Notes under the pieces: generated by a model | The model's database searches: none | Told to the model about the DNA's origin: nothing | What the model saw: only the letters and a program-made list of their open reading frames with translations | Shown: piece by piece, positions 1 through 6,812 of the stretch | Layout: the number at the start of each line of letters is the position of its first letter | Numbering within the stretch: position 1 is the first letter of the stretch | NCBI GenBank assembly: GCA_003220985.1 | Contig: QHTY01000212.1 | Coordinates: 1-11,028, forward strand | Origin: Gemmatimonadota bacterium | GTDB lineage: Bacteria; Gemmatimonadota; Gemmatimonadetes; Gemmatimonadales; GWC2-71-9 | Direction: 5' to 3' | DNA length: 11,028 bases | Translations under genes and position numbers: made by a program

Positions 1-2
1 TG

Positions 3-1799
3 GAGCGGGCGCTCGAGCGCAGCCCGTGGGACATCATCGTCGGCGACAACAGCATGCCCGGCTTCAGCGGCACCGAAGCCCTCGCGCTGGTCCGCTCCCG
101 CGGGTTGGACATTCCCTTCATCTTTGTCTCTGGCACGATGGGCGAAGATCTCGCCGCCCAGGCTTTGGAAGCCGGCGCCGGTGACGCGCTGGCCAAGGGC
201 AACCTCCGCCGCCTTATCCCCGTCATCCGTCGCGAGCTCCGCGACGCCGAGGAGCGGCGTGGGCGCCGGCAGACCGAAGCCGCGCTGCGCGCCTCCGAAG
301 CGAGCTACGCGACTCTCGTCGAGAAGGCGCCGCTCGGCATCTACCGCTCGACGCCGGCCGGACGTTTCCTCTCGGCCAACCCCGCCCTCGCGCGCATGCT
401 CGGGTACGGGTCGGTCGAGGAGGTGCTGGCGCTCAACATGACGCGCGATGTGTACGCCGATCCCGACGAGCGCCGCCGGCTGATCGAGCAGGATACGTAC
501 ACCGAGCGGGTCTACGATGAGCTCGAAGCCACCTGGAAGAAGCAAGACGGCACGCGCATTCGCGTGCAGCTGAGTGTCCGGGCAAGCCGAGATGCTCAGG
601 GACAGGTCGAGTACTATGAAGCGTTCGTGCGCGACATCACGGGCCAGCGCCAGCTCGAGGCGCAGCTCGCGCAGGCCCAGAAGATGGAGGCGATCGGCCG
701 GCTCGCCGGCGGCGTGGCGCACGGCTTCAATAATCTGCTCACGGTCATTCTGAGCTACAGCGATTTGCTGCTCGAGGACCTTCCCCAGGACGCGGCCACA
801 CGCGACGACATCGAGCAGATCCGCAAGGCGGCGCAGGGTGCGAGCGCGCTGACGCGCCAGCTGCTCGCCTTCAGTCGGCAGCAGGTGCTGCAGCCGAAGA
901 TCGTCGACCTGAACGCCGCCATCACGGGAATCGAAAAGTTACTGGCCCGTGTGCTGCGCGAAGATATTCAGTTGCGCTGCGCCCTCGCGCCGGATGCCGG
1001 CACCGTGAAGGTGGATCCGGGGCAGCTCGAGCAGGTGCTGATGAATCTCGCCGTGAACGCGCGCGACGCCATGCCCAACGGCGGCCGGCTGACGATCGAG
1101 ACGGCCAATGTCGACCTGGATGAGACTTATGTGGAGGCGCATCCCGTCGCCGCCCCCGGTCGCTATGTCATGCTGGCCGTGACCGACAGCGGTGTCGGGA
1201 TGGACGCCGCGACCCAGGCGCGCATCTTCGAGCCATTCTTCACAACCAAGGACGCCGGGAAGGGCACCGGCCTCGGCCTCGCCACCGTCCAAGGCATCGT
1301 GCAGCAATCCGGTGGCTTCATCTGGGTGTACTCCGAGCCGAACCACGGCACGTGCTTCAAGGTCTACTTGCCGCGCGTCGACGCTCCGGTCTCGAAGGCC
1401 GAGGATGCTGCCGGCGACGCCATGCACGGTACGGAAACCGTGCTCGTGGTCGAAGACATGGCCGCGGTGCGTGCGGTGACGTGCGAAATGCTCAAACGCT
1501 TTGGGTTCACGGTGTACGATGCCGCCGACGGCATTACCGCCGTGCAGATCGCGGACCAGCTCACCGGGCGGATCGATCTGCTGCTGACGGACGTGGTGAT
1601 GCCGGACATCAACGGCCGGGATTTGGCGTCCCGCTTCCGGAAAACGCGACCGGAGCTCAAAGTCCTGTTCATGTCAGGCTATACGGATGACGCCGTGGTG
1701 CGCCACGGCATTCTCCAGGAAGGCATCGCGTATTTGCAGAAACCGTTCACGCCGAAGTCACTCGTCCGGAAAGTGCGCGAGGTACTCGACCGGCAGTAA
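3..1799 (+). CDS. Hybrid sensor histidine kinase, REC-PAS-HisKA-HATPase-REC (5' end outside window)
   Basis: The reading frame is open from the first complete codon at 3 to TAA at 1797-1799, so 598 residues are visible and the true start lies upstream. The ATG at 54 falls inside the first receiver domain, just after its phospho-acceptor Asp (GDNSMPG, Asp codon 45-47), and is not the start. Numbering from base 3, the order is receiver (to about residue 85), PAS (about 100-220, GIYRSTPAGRFLS), HisKA, HATPase with N-box NLAVNARDAM, DSGVGM and GTGLGLAT, then a C-terminal receiver (about 475-595) with Asp530 in LLTDVVMP and the conserved Lys in QKPF. No membrane segment is visible, so it is probably cytoplasmic, sensing through PAS and autophosphorylating before passing phosphate to its own receiver. 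The H-box reads HGFNN (His240, codon 720-722) where this family has HDFNN, so its activity may be altered. Family assignment is very secure; signal and output are unknown. Confidence 0.95.
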   Translation, partial: ERALERSPWDIIVGDNSMPGFSGTEALALVRSRGLDIPFIFVSGTMGEDLAAQALEAGAGDALAKGNLRRLIPVIRRELRDAEERRGRRQTEAALRASEASYATLVEKAPLGIYRSTPAGRFLSANPALARMLGYGSVEEVLALNMTRDVYADPDERRRLIEQDTYTERVYDELEATWKKQDGTRIRVQLSVRASRDAQGQVEYYEAFVRDITGQRQLEAQLAQAQKMEAIGRLAGGVAHGFNNLLTVILSYSDLLLEDLPQDAATRDDIEQIRKAAQGASALTRQLLAFSRQQVLQPKIVDLNAAITGIEKLLARVLREDIQLRCALAPDAGTVKVDPGQLEQVLMNLAVNARDAMPNGGRLTIETANVDLDETYVEAHPVAAPGRYVMLAVTDSGVGMDAATQARIFEPFFTTKDAGKGTGLGLATVQGIVQQSGGFIWVYSEPNHGTCFKVYLPRVDAPVSKAEDAAGDAMHGTETVLVVEDMAAVRAVTCEMLKRFGFTVYDAADGITAVQIADQLTGRIDLLLTDVVMPDINGRDLASRFRKTRPELKVLFMSGYTDDAVVRHGILQEGIAYLQKPFTPKSLVRKVREVLDRQ

Positions 1800-1803
1800 G
1801 GCC

Positions 1804-1832
1804 TTGGTGCCTCGTACAACCCCGCCTATATT
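1804..1832 (+). promoter_or_regulatory. Probable sigma70-type promoter for tRNA-Asn
   Basis: TTGGTG at 1804-1809 and TATATT at 1827-1832 are separated by exactly 17 bases. The -10 box matches the consensus at 5 of 6 positions; the -35 box keeps only its TTG. Transcription would begin about 1838-1840, a few bases before the mature tRNA 5' end at 1843, in the 43-base gap after the kinase stop. Spacing and position support it; there is no experimental evidence. Confidence 0.5.
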
Positions 1833-1842
1833 TCGCGCCTCT

Positions 1843-1915
1843 TCCCGAGTAGCTCAGTTGGTAGAGCAGCCGGCTGTTAACCGGCGGGTCGCAGGTTCGA
1901 GTCCTGCCTCGGGAG
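1843..1915 (+). tRNA. tRNA-Asn (anticodon GUU)
   Basis: A full 73-nt cloverleaf can be drawn. The acceptor stem TCCCGAG (1843-1849) pairs with CTCGGGA (1908-1914), with discriminator G at 1915. The D arm is GCTC/GAGC around AGTTGGTA. The anticodon stem GCCGG/CCGGC encloses CTGTTAA, with anticodon GTT at 1876-1878. The T arm GCAGG/CCTGC encloses TTCGAGT. The discriminator is followed by CCT, so the 3' CCA is not encoded and must be added after transcription. It reads AAC/AAU codons. It sits between a likely promoter and a strong terminator, so it appears to be a monocistronic unit. Confidence 0.97.
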
Positions 1916-1928
1916 CCTTGAGAAAAGA

Positions 1929-1958
1929 ACGGCGGGGATCAATCCCCGCCGTCTTTTT
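1929..1958. terminator. Intrinsic terminator, probably bidirectional
   Basis: A perfect 10-bp stem, ACGGCGGGGA (1929-1938) and TCCCCGCCGT (1943-1952), closes a TCAA tetraloop and is followed by CTTTTT (1953-1958). On the plus strand this ends the tRNA-Asn transcript 14 bases past its 3' end. The A-rich left flank (AGAAAAGA, 1921-1928) reads as a U-rich tract on the minus strand, so the same hairpin can stop the convergent pilin transcript, whose stop codon is at 1990-1992. Confidence 0.92.
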
Positions 1959-1989
1959 GTGTCCGCCCATGTCTCATCTCCTCAGCATG

Positions 1990-2367
1990 CTACACGCACT
2001 TCGGCTCGCCTTCCTTGTTAGCGGGAGCCAGCGCGGTCGAACCCACGTAAATCGCGCAGGTCTTCGTCGTCGTGGTGTGGGACACCCGCGCGGTGAAGCC
2101 GTCAGCCGTCACCTGAATGGTGGGGCCAACCACGCCGCTGGTCGTCGCATACTGAATACCACCCACGCCGATCGCCGTTGTGTACTTCACCGAGTCAGCA
2201 AAGAACGCCTCTTCGGCCGTGATCAGGTTCCGCAGATCCGACTTCATCGAGGCGAGATACGCCTTCTCCTTCGTGTTCGCGAACTTCGGAATCGCGATCG
2301 CGGCCAAAATGCCGATGATCACGACCACGATTAGAAGCTCAATCAAGGTGAAACCTTTGCGGCCCAT
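1990..2367 (-). CDS. Type IV pilin-like protein (prepilin N-terminal methylation domain)
   Basis: This encodes 125 residues from ATG at 2365-2367. That start is preferred over one 10 codons upstream because GGAGG (2375-2379 on the complement) lies 7 bases before it and because it yields a short basic leader, MGRKG. The leader is followed by the class III prepilin motif FTLIELLIVVVIIGILAAI. By family knowledge, prepilin peptidase cleaves between Gly and Phe, N-methylates the Phe, and the Glu five residues into the mature protein helps pilus assembly. The hydrophobic helix anchors the subunit in the membrane before assembly. The rest is a short pilin head with two Cys near the C-terminus (KTCAIYV and EPKCV) that could form a terminal disulfide loop. 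It could be the major pilin or a minor pilin/pseudopilin; no pil assembly genes are in the window. The 186-base upstream gap suggests its own promoter. It ends just before the shared terminator. Confidence 0.94.
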   Translation of the reverse strand: MGRKGFTLIELLIVVVIIGILAAIAIPKFANTKEKAYLASMKSDLRNLITAEEAFFADSVKYTTAIGVGGIQYATTSGVVGPTIQVTADGFTARVSHTTTTKTCAIYVGSTALAPANKEGEPKCV

Positions 2368-2395
2368 CGGGCAGCCTCCGGCAAGGGACTCTGTC

Positions 2396-2412
2396 AATAG
2401 GAAAAACCTATT
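2396..2412. repeat. Inverted repeat AATAGG-N5-CCTATT in the pilin leader
   Basis: Perfect 6-bp arms (2396-2401 and 2407-2412) flank an A5 spacer, 29 bases upstream of the pilin start codon. On the pilin strand the loop is T5, with no U-tract after the second arm, so it is not a normal intrinsic terminator. It could be a regulator-binding site or a leader hairpin; neither can be decided from sequence. Confidence 0.4.
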
Positions 2413-2531
2413 ATTGAGAGGTCAGTAATAGCACTTCCCATACCGAACTTGATCGAACTGCGTAACGTGCTCCCTGCCAGCGAGTTGTCACGGTGGAATC
2501 GTCAGTCCAACTCTGGTTCCTATGGCATTCT

Positions 2532-2545
2532 GCAACGTGAGTTGC
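2532..2545. repeat. Short hairpin after the LysR remnant
   Basis: GCAAC (2532-2536) and GTTGC (2541-2545) form a perfect 5-bp stem with a GTGA loop, starting 8 bases past the LysR stop on the minus strand. There is no T-tract on either side. At most it is a weak transcript-end structure. Confidence 0.25.
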
Positions 2546-2553
2546 TGGAAGCA

Positions 2554-3416
2554 TCAGGGTCGCCCGTTCGGCATCTCCTTGCACCACGTCCGCACGGCGT
2601 CCAAAAACCCGAGCACGAGCGGTGACTTCTGATCGAAGCGCCAGATCATTCCCAGCTCGAGCGTCGCCGCTGACTCGCGCAACGGAACGAGCGCGACCTC
2701 GGGACGGTCGGCCGGCGTCAAGGTCGCCGGTACGAGCGAGACGCCGTATCCAGCTCCGACCATGTACAACAGCGTGTGCATGTGCTCCATCGCTTCGAGC
2801 ACGCGGGGCGTGAAACCGCATCCATGACAGATACCTAGGACACGTTGAAAGAAACCCGATCCTCGCCGCTGTCCGAACAGCTCGCCGCAGCGAGCGGATG
2901 CGACTTCGGCAGTGCGGCAAGGAGCGGCAGCTCGAGGACGGTTTCGCGTTTCAAGAGCGAGGATTCAAAGTAGGGGACCACGAGCCCGACATCGGCGCTC
3001 CCCTGTTCCACCGTCACGACCGCATCCACCACGGGTGATTCGATCAAATGGAGGTCGACCTGCGGAGACCCACGGCGGTACAGCTCCAGCATGCCGAGCA
3101 GCCCCACATACGCTGCCGTCGGTCCGCACACCACCATAAGCTGCCCGAGCCGACCGGCCTGGGCGGACTGCGCCGCTTGCACGGCATCGTCGGCGCTCCT
3201 GAGGAGACGTTGCGCTTCATTCAGGAAGATCCGGCCGGCATGGGTCAGCTCGACATGCCGTTTGCTGCGTGTGAGCAGCGTGACCCCCAGCTCCTTCTCG
3301 AGCAACCCCACCTGGTGACTTAATGTCGGCTGGGCGACGTGGACGCGCCGGGCTGCCCGCGTGAAATGGAGCTCCTCGGCGACGGCAACGAAGTAACGCA
3401 GCTGGCGAAGGTCCAT
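2554..3416 (-). pseudogene. LysR-type transcriptional regulator, broken by frameshift and small internal deletion
   Basis: The N-terminal part starts at ATG 3414-3416 (MDLRQLRYFVAVAEELHF) with a LysR winged helix-turn-helix (FTRAARRVHVAQPTLSHQV) and the first half of the effector-binding domain through LPKSHPLAA. It then runs into TAG at 2835-2837. The C-terminal part lies in another minus-strand frame and ends at TGA 2554-2556. Reading it backwards gives GELFGQRRGSGFFQRVLG, then HMHTLLYMVGAGYGVSLVPA, typical of the LysR C-terminal half. The parts meet near 2880-2895. Joined they give about 286 residues against the usual 295-310, so roughly 10 codons appear lost and the frame changed. As written, the product keeps DNA binding but lacks a complete effector domain. 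It lies 35 bases past the receiver gene and may share its transcript. The N-terminus resembles the CatM/BenM-like group, but no target is inferable. A sequencing or assembly error remains possible. Confidence 0.85.
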
Positions 3417-3451
3417 TTGCTCTAAAGTAACGGCCCGGCGCGGGACCTGAG

Positions 3452-3835
3452 CTACGCCCAATCGTCCTTTCCCCCTAGCACGGCGCGGACCACATCGACG
3501 ATCTCGCGCGCGGTGAAGGGTTTCTGCAGGCTCTTCACTGCCCCCAGCAGCTCGGCATCCTTCCGCAGATCGAGCAGACCCGTCGAGTCGCCACCCGACA
3601 TCGCGATCACCCTGACCGCCGGAAACCGCCTGCGGATCTCTCGCAGCGTCTGAATTCCATCCAATCCGGGCATGAAGATGTCGGTGATCACGACATCCAC
3701 GGTCTCACGCTCGAGGATCTGCATTCCCAACTCGCCGTCGCTTGCGTCCAAGACCGCGTGTCGCTCGTTCTCGAGGGCCCGGCGCACGATGCGCCGAATC
3801 GGCTCTTGATCATCAATGACGAGGATGCTGGCCAC
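3452..3835 (-). CDS. Single-domain response regulator (CheY-like receiver)
   Basis: This 127-residue protein is a complete receiver domain with no output domain. Visible residues are the acidic pair Asp8-Asp9 (LVIDD), phospho-acceptor Asp52 (VVITDIFMPG), Ser80 in AMSGG and Lys105 in LQKPF. It starts with GTG at 3833-3835; GGAAAG about 9 bases upstream is a weak ribosome binding site. By family knowledge, such proteins act as phosphorelay intermediates, phosphate sinks or protein-interaction switches. It lies 63 bases downstream of a hybrid kinase on the same strand, so that kinase is the likeliest phosphodonor, though the kinase also carries its own receiver. No HPt domain, which a His-Asp-His-Asp relay would need, is present in the window. 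Partner assignment is inference; the domain call is firm. Confidence 0.94.
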   Translation of the reverse strand: MASILVIDDQEPIRRIVRRALENERHAVLDASDGELGMQILERETVDVVITDIFMPGLDGIQTLREIRRRFPAVRVIAMSGGDSTGLLDLRKDAELLGAVKSLQKPFTAREIVDVVRAVLGGKDDWA

Positions 3836-3898
3836 GCCCGCAATCTTTCCGGAGTGGCACCTGCTTGCCAGTCGGCGACACCCTACAGCGCCCTGCTG

Positions 3899-6718
3899 CT
3901 AGCCAGAACGTTTCACTCCATCCAGCACTTGCCGGACCCGCGCCAAGAGGTCGGCGCTCGTCCACGGCTTCGGCAGGAACGGCAGCGTCGGATCGAGCGG
4001 GTCCTCTCCCCGCCCGCCGCCCGCGTAACCGCTGGTGAAGAGAAACGGCGTCTGTCGTCCTTCGCGGCGATCGATCTGATAGAGCCCGCGGCCGCCCAGC
4101 CGGCTCATTACGAGATCGGTGAAGACCAGGTGGATCGGCGCGGAGTGCTGGCGCAGCAGTTGCAGCGCCTCGAGCCCGTCGGCGGCGGCCAGGACGTTGT
4201 ACCCGGCGTGCTCCAGCGTATACACCGTCGCGCGGCGCAGCTGCGCCTGATCCTCCACGACGAGTACCGTCTCCTTGCCGCCAGCGGTCGGTACGGTCAC
4301 CTGCTCATGCGATCCGGAGGCGCGGCGTCGCGTCGCCTCTTCCGCCACAGGGAAGTAGATGCGCAGCCGCGTCCCGGCGCCCGGAGCGCTGTCGATCTGG
4401 ACGAAGCCGCCGTGCTGCTTCACGAGCCCGTAAACGGTCGCGAGTCCGAGGCCGGTCCCCTTCCCGACCGGTTTCGTCGTGAAGAACGGCTCGAACGCGC
4501 GCTGTCGCGTCGCCTCATCCATGCCCATGCCGGTGTCGTCGACCGCGAGGCAGACGTACTCCGACGCGGCGCCGGGGCCCAGCACCTCGCGCTGCGCGTC
4601 GCTGATCCACGTGCAGCTCGTCTCCAGCCGCAGGACCCCGCCATCCGGCATCGCATCGTGGGCGTTGTTCACGAGGTTGAGCAGGATCTGTTCGACCGCG
4701 TGGCCGTCGGCGGAGACCTCGGGGAGGTCCTCGTCGGCGAAGACGAGCAGCTCGATGTCGGCCGGCAGCACCCGCCGCAGGACGGCGGCGAGGTCGTTCA
4801 GGAGCTGCCCCAGGTGCACCGGCTCGAGTGCCAGTGTCGAGCGGCGCGCAAATCCCAGGAGCTGATTCACCATCAGCCGGCCGCTGACGGCCGCGGAGAC
4901 GATGTCTCGCAGGCTCGCTTCATCAGGGCCGCGCGACAGCAGCTCCGCGTTCGCGAGGATGATCGTCAAGAGATTGTTGAAGTCGTGCGCGATGCCACCC
5001 GTGAGCTGGCCGATCGCTTCCATCTTCTGCGCCTGCCGGAGCTGCTCTTCGAGCCCGCGCCGCTCGCTCACATCTTCGGCGAAGACTTCATGGCACTCCA
5101 CGCGGCCATCCTCGAAGCGCACCGCGCGACCGTAGAGACGCACCGTGATCGGCTCGCCATCCTTGCGCCGCCACACCGCCTGGGCTTCGACGGCCCCGGC
5201 GGCGTCGTTCAGCTGCGCGAGGTAGCGGGCGCGCGCGGCCGGCTCCTTGAAGACGTCGCGATCGAGATTGCGACTCAGCAGCTCCGCCTCCGACGCGTAT
5301 CCTAGCATCTCGACCAGCGCGGGATTCACCGACAGGAAGGCACCTTCGGGCGTCGCGCGGTAGATCCCGAAGGGAGCCTGCTCGACCAGCATACGATTGG
5401 CGGCGTCGGCACGACGCGCTGCCTCCTCCGCGCGGCGCCGCTCCGTGATATCGGTCGCAACACCCACGACGCCGGAAATGCCGCCGTCACGTTCGCGCAC
5501 GGGTGAGTACTGCGCTTCGAACTCGAACCCGAACAGCTCGACCCGCGCCGTCACCGACTCCCCGGCGAGGGCGCGACGCACGTCGGCCACCGCCTGCGGC
5601 ACATCCCCCAACAACTCGAAGAACGACTTGCCGAGCAGCATCCCCGGCCGAACCCCGAGTGAGTGCAGGCCCTTCCCCTCCGCCAGTGTGAATACGCCTT
5701 TGCGATCGAGTGAGAAGAAGATGACGGGCGCGCCTGCGACGACGGTGCGGAGCCGCTGTTTGCTCGTGCGAAGCATCTGCTCGTGCAGCACGCGCTCGGT
5801 GACGTCACGCGAGTTGACGATCACGCTGTACGCGTTCGGCTGATCGAGCTTCGCCTGACCGATCGATTCGAGGGCGCGCCACGATCCGTCCGCATGCTTG
5901 AACCGGAACGTGGCGGTCTGGGGCGACCCGGGCCGTTGAATCGCGTCGGCCAGCGCTTCCATGACCGGCGCGAGGTCCTCGGGGTGCATGTACTCGAACG
6001 CGTTGTGGTCGAGCAGCTCTTGGGCGCCATAGCCGAGCAAGCGTTGCACCGAAGGGCTCACGTACCGGATGATGCCGTCGTCGCCGAGAATCGTGACGAT
6101 GTCGGAAGCATTTTCGGTCAGGGAGCGGAAATGCTCCTCGCTCTTGCGCAGCGCTTCCTCGACGCGGGCGCGCTCCAGCGCGGTGGCGAGCACGTGCGCG
6201 AGCGCCTGGACGAACAAGACGTCGGGACCGCTGAATTCACGCGGCTGCGCGCTGTAGGCCCCGAGCACACCCCAGGGACGCTCGCGTCCCTGCACGACGA
6301 CGCACACCCCGCTCACGATGTCGTGTGCTTCGAGATGGGGCGGGACGCTGAACCGGATCTCGGCGGCGAGATCCTCGATGACCACCGGGCCGGCGGCAGT
6401 GAGCGTGTAGCCGGCCAGCGCGCCGCTGTCGGCCGTGATCAGCGTTCTCCCGACCGCCCCCTCGGCCCAGCCCTCGCCCGCCCGCATCAGCAGGCTGCGG
6501 TGCTCCGGTTTGAGCTCGAGAATCTCGCTGAACTCGACGTCGAGCCCGCGCGCCAGGAGCTTGGCCGCGGTGTCGAACAAGTCGACGGGGAGCTTCCCGG
6601 CGAGCGCCTGCTGGCCGAGGTGGGCGACCGCCTCCTGCTGGCGCGCCGCCGCGCGCAACTGTCGCTCGGCGCGGTTCGATTCCGCGACCCCAAGCCACCG
6701 AAACCGCTTCGGGCGCAA
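3899..6718 (-). CDS. Hybrid sensor histidine kinase, GAF-PAS-PAS-PAS-HisKA-HATPase-REC
   Basis: This encodes 939 residues, apparently soluble. The order is GAF (about 30-185), PAS (195-312, SDIVTILGDDGIIRYVSPS), PAS (320-430), PAS (440-560, GIYRATPEGAFLS), HisKA with phospho-His578 in GGIAHDFNN, HATPase (N-box NLVNNAHDAM, DTGMGM, GTGLGLAT), then a receiver (about 815-933) with Asp868 in VFTDLVMS and Lys in PKPW. Each sensor domain ends in the usual D[IV][TS]ER linker. The start is TTG at 6716-6718, supported by GGAG at 6724-6727 five bases upstream; an in-frame stop lies 36 bases upstream and no ATG or GTG fits better. The receiver is slightly unusual: Ser replaces the Pro normally two residues after the phospho-Asp, and the loop after TSGY is Gly-rich. 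It heads a probable unit with the receiver gene downstream and diverges from another hybrid kinase. Ligands of the GAF and PAS domains cannot be read from sequence. Confidence 0.95.
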   Translation of the reverse strand: MRPKRFRWLGVAESNRAERQLRAAARQQEAVAHLGQQALAGKLPVDLFDTAAKLLARGLDVEFSEILELKPEHRSLLMRAGEGWAEGAVGRTLITADSGALAGYTLTAAGPVVIEDLAAEIRFSVPPHLEAHDIVSGVCVVVQGRERPWGVLGAYSAQPREFSGPDVLFVQALAHVLATALERARVEEALRKSEEHFRSLTENASDIVTILGDDGIIRYVSPSVQRLLGYGAQELLDHNAFEYMHPEDLAPVMEALADAIQRPGSPQTATFRFKHADGSWRALESIGQAKLDQPNAYSVIVNSRDVTERVLHEQMLRTSKQRLRTVVAGAPVIFFSLDRKGVFTLAEGKGLHSLGVRPGMLLGKSFFELLGDVPQAVADVRRALAGESVTARVELFGFEFEAQYSPVRERDGGISGVVGVATDITERRRAEEAARRADAANRMLVEQAPFGIYRATPEGAFLSVNPALVEMLGYASEAELLSRNLDRDVFKEPAARARYLAQLNDAAGAVEAQAVWRRKDGEPITVRLYGRAVRFEDGRVECHEVFAEDVSERRGLEEQLRQAQKMEAIGQLTGGIAHDFNNLLTIILANAELLSRGPDEASLRDIVSAAVSGRLMVNQLLGFARRSTLALEPVHLGQLLNDLAAVLRRVLPADIELLVFADEDLPEVSADGHAVEQILLNLVNNAHDAMPDGGVLRLETSCTWISDAQREVLGPGAASEYVCLAVDDTGMGMDEATRQRAFEPFFTTKPVGKGTGLGLATVYGLVKQHGGFVQIDSAPGAGTRLRIYFPVAEEATRRRASGSHEQVTVPTAGGKETVLVVEDQAQLRRATVYTLEHAGYNVLAAADGLEALQLLRQHSAPIHLVFTDLVMSRLGGRGLYQIDRREGRQTPFLFTSGYAGGGRGEDPLDPTLPFLPKPWTSADLLARVRQVLDGVKRSG

Positions 6719-6774
6719 CCGTGCTCCGTGTTGGAAAGAAGGGTTCGAAAGCTAGATGCGAGACGCCTTGCGAG

Positions 6775-6794
6775 CCCGTGAGGCTGGTCACGGG
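6775..6794. repeat. Perfect inverted repeat in the divergent promoter region, candidate operator
   Basis: CCCGTGA (6775-6781) and TCACGGG (6788-6794) are perfect 7-bp arms around a 6-base spacer, in the 101-base gap between two divergently transcribed hybrid kinases. The centre-to-centre spacing of the arms (13 bases) is larger than one helical turn. It overlaps the weak -35-like TGGTCA at 6785-6790, so a protein bound here could affect the plus-strand promoter and perhaps both. It may also be chance in GC-rich DNA. Confidence 0.45.
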
Positions 6795-6812
6795 AGCCGT
6801 CGGCCCTAAATT
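6785..6812 (+). promoter_or_regulatory. Possible promoter for the plus-strand kinase pair
   Basis: TGGTCA (6785-6790) and TAAATT (6807-6812) are 16 bases apart, each matching the sigma70 consensus at 4 of 6 positions. Initiation would fall about 6818-6821, on or next to the ATG at 6820, implying a leaderless mRNA; this fits the absence of a Shine-Dalgarno before that ATG. The direct repeat TCGGCCC at 6800-6806 and 6812-6818 brackets the -10-like box. The match is weak. Confidence 0.3.

Larger units (their letters stand above)
2368..2553 (-). other. Intergenic region upstream of the pilin gene; presumed leader/promoter region
   Basis: No gene is seen in these 186 bases, which are AT-richer than the flanking coding DNA, especially 2390-2432. 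The stretch contains the pilin ribosome binding site at 2375-2379, an AATAGG/CCTATT inverted repeat, a GCAAC/GTTGC hairpin just past the LysR remnant, and a short plus-strand stretch resembling the 5S rRNA loop C core. I could not find a -35/-10 pair or a GG-N10-GC sigma54 element good enough to call. Confidence 0.5.

Noticed and set aside
54..56. ATG 54 as the start of the first kinase
   Set aside because: Bases 3-53 continue the receiver domain in the same frame and include its phospho-acceptor Asp (45-47).
1843..1920. tRNA-Asn as an integration site for a mobile element
   Set aside because: No second copy of the tRNA 3' end, no integrase and no phage or element genes are seen; a terminator and housekeeping-type genes follow.
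2462..2480. A sigma54-like element for the pilin (TGGCA at 2475-2479 on the minus strand)
   Set aside because: Ten bases after GG the sequence is GT, not the near-invariant GC, and TTGC is not preserved.
2411..2920. A 169-codon minus-strand frame across the LysR region
   Set aside because: It is the third frame over the LysR remnant, Arg-rich and without LysR similarity.
3836..3898. A possible terminator or promoter between the minus-strand kinase and the receiver gene
   Set aside because: No stable hairpin with a T-tract and no convincing -35/-10 pair; read-through as one unit is the simpler view.
3758..5305. A 515-codon plus-strand frame over the minus-strand kinase and receiver
   Set aside because: It lies antisense to clear GAF/PAS/HisKA/receiver coding sequence and shows no recognisable domain. 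Long antisense frames are expected in GC-rich genes.
5783..6781. A 332-codon plus-strand frame over the N-terminal half of the minus-strand kinase
   Set aside because: The opposite strand encodes intact GAF and PAS domains; this frame looks like a composition shadow.
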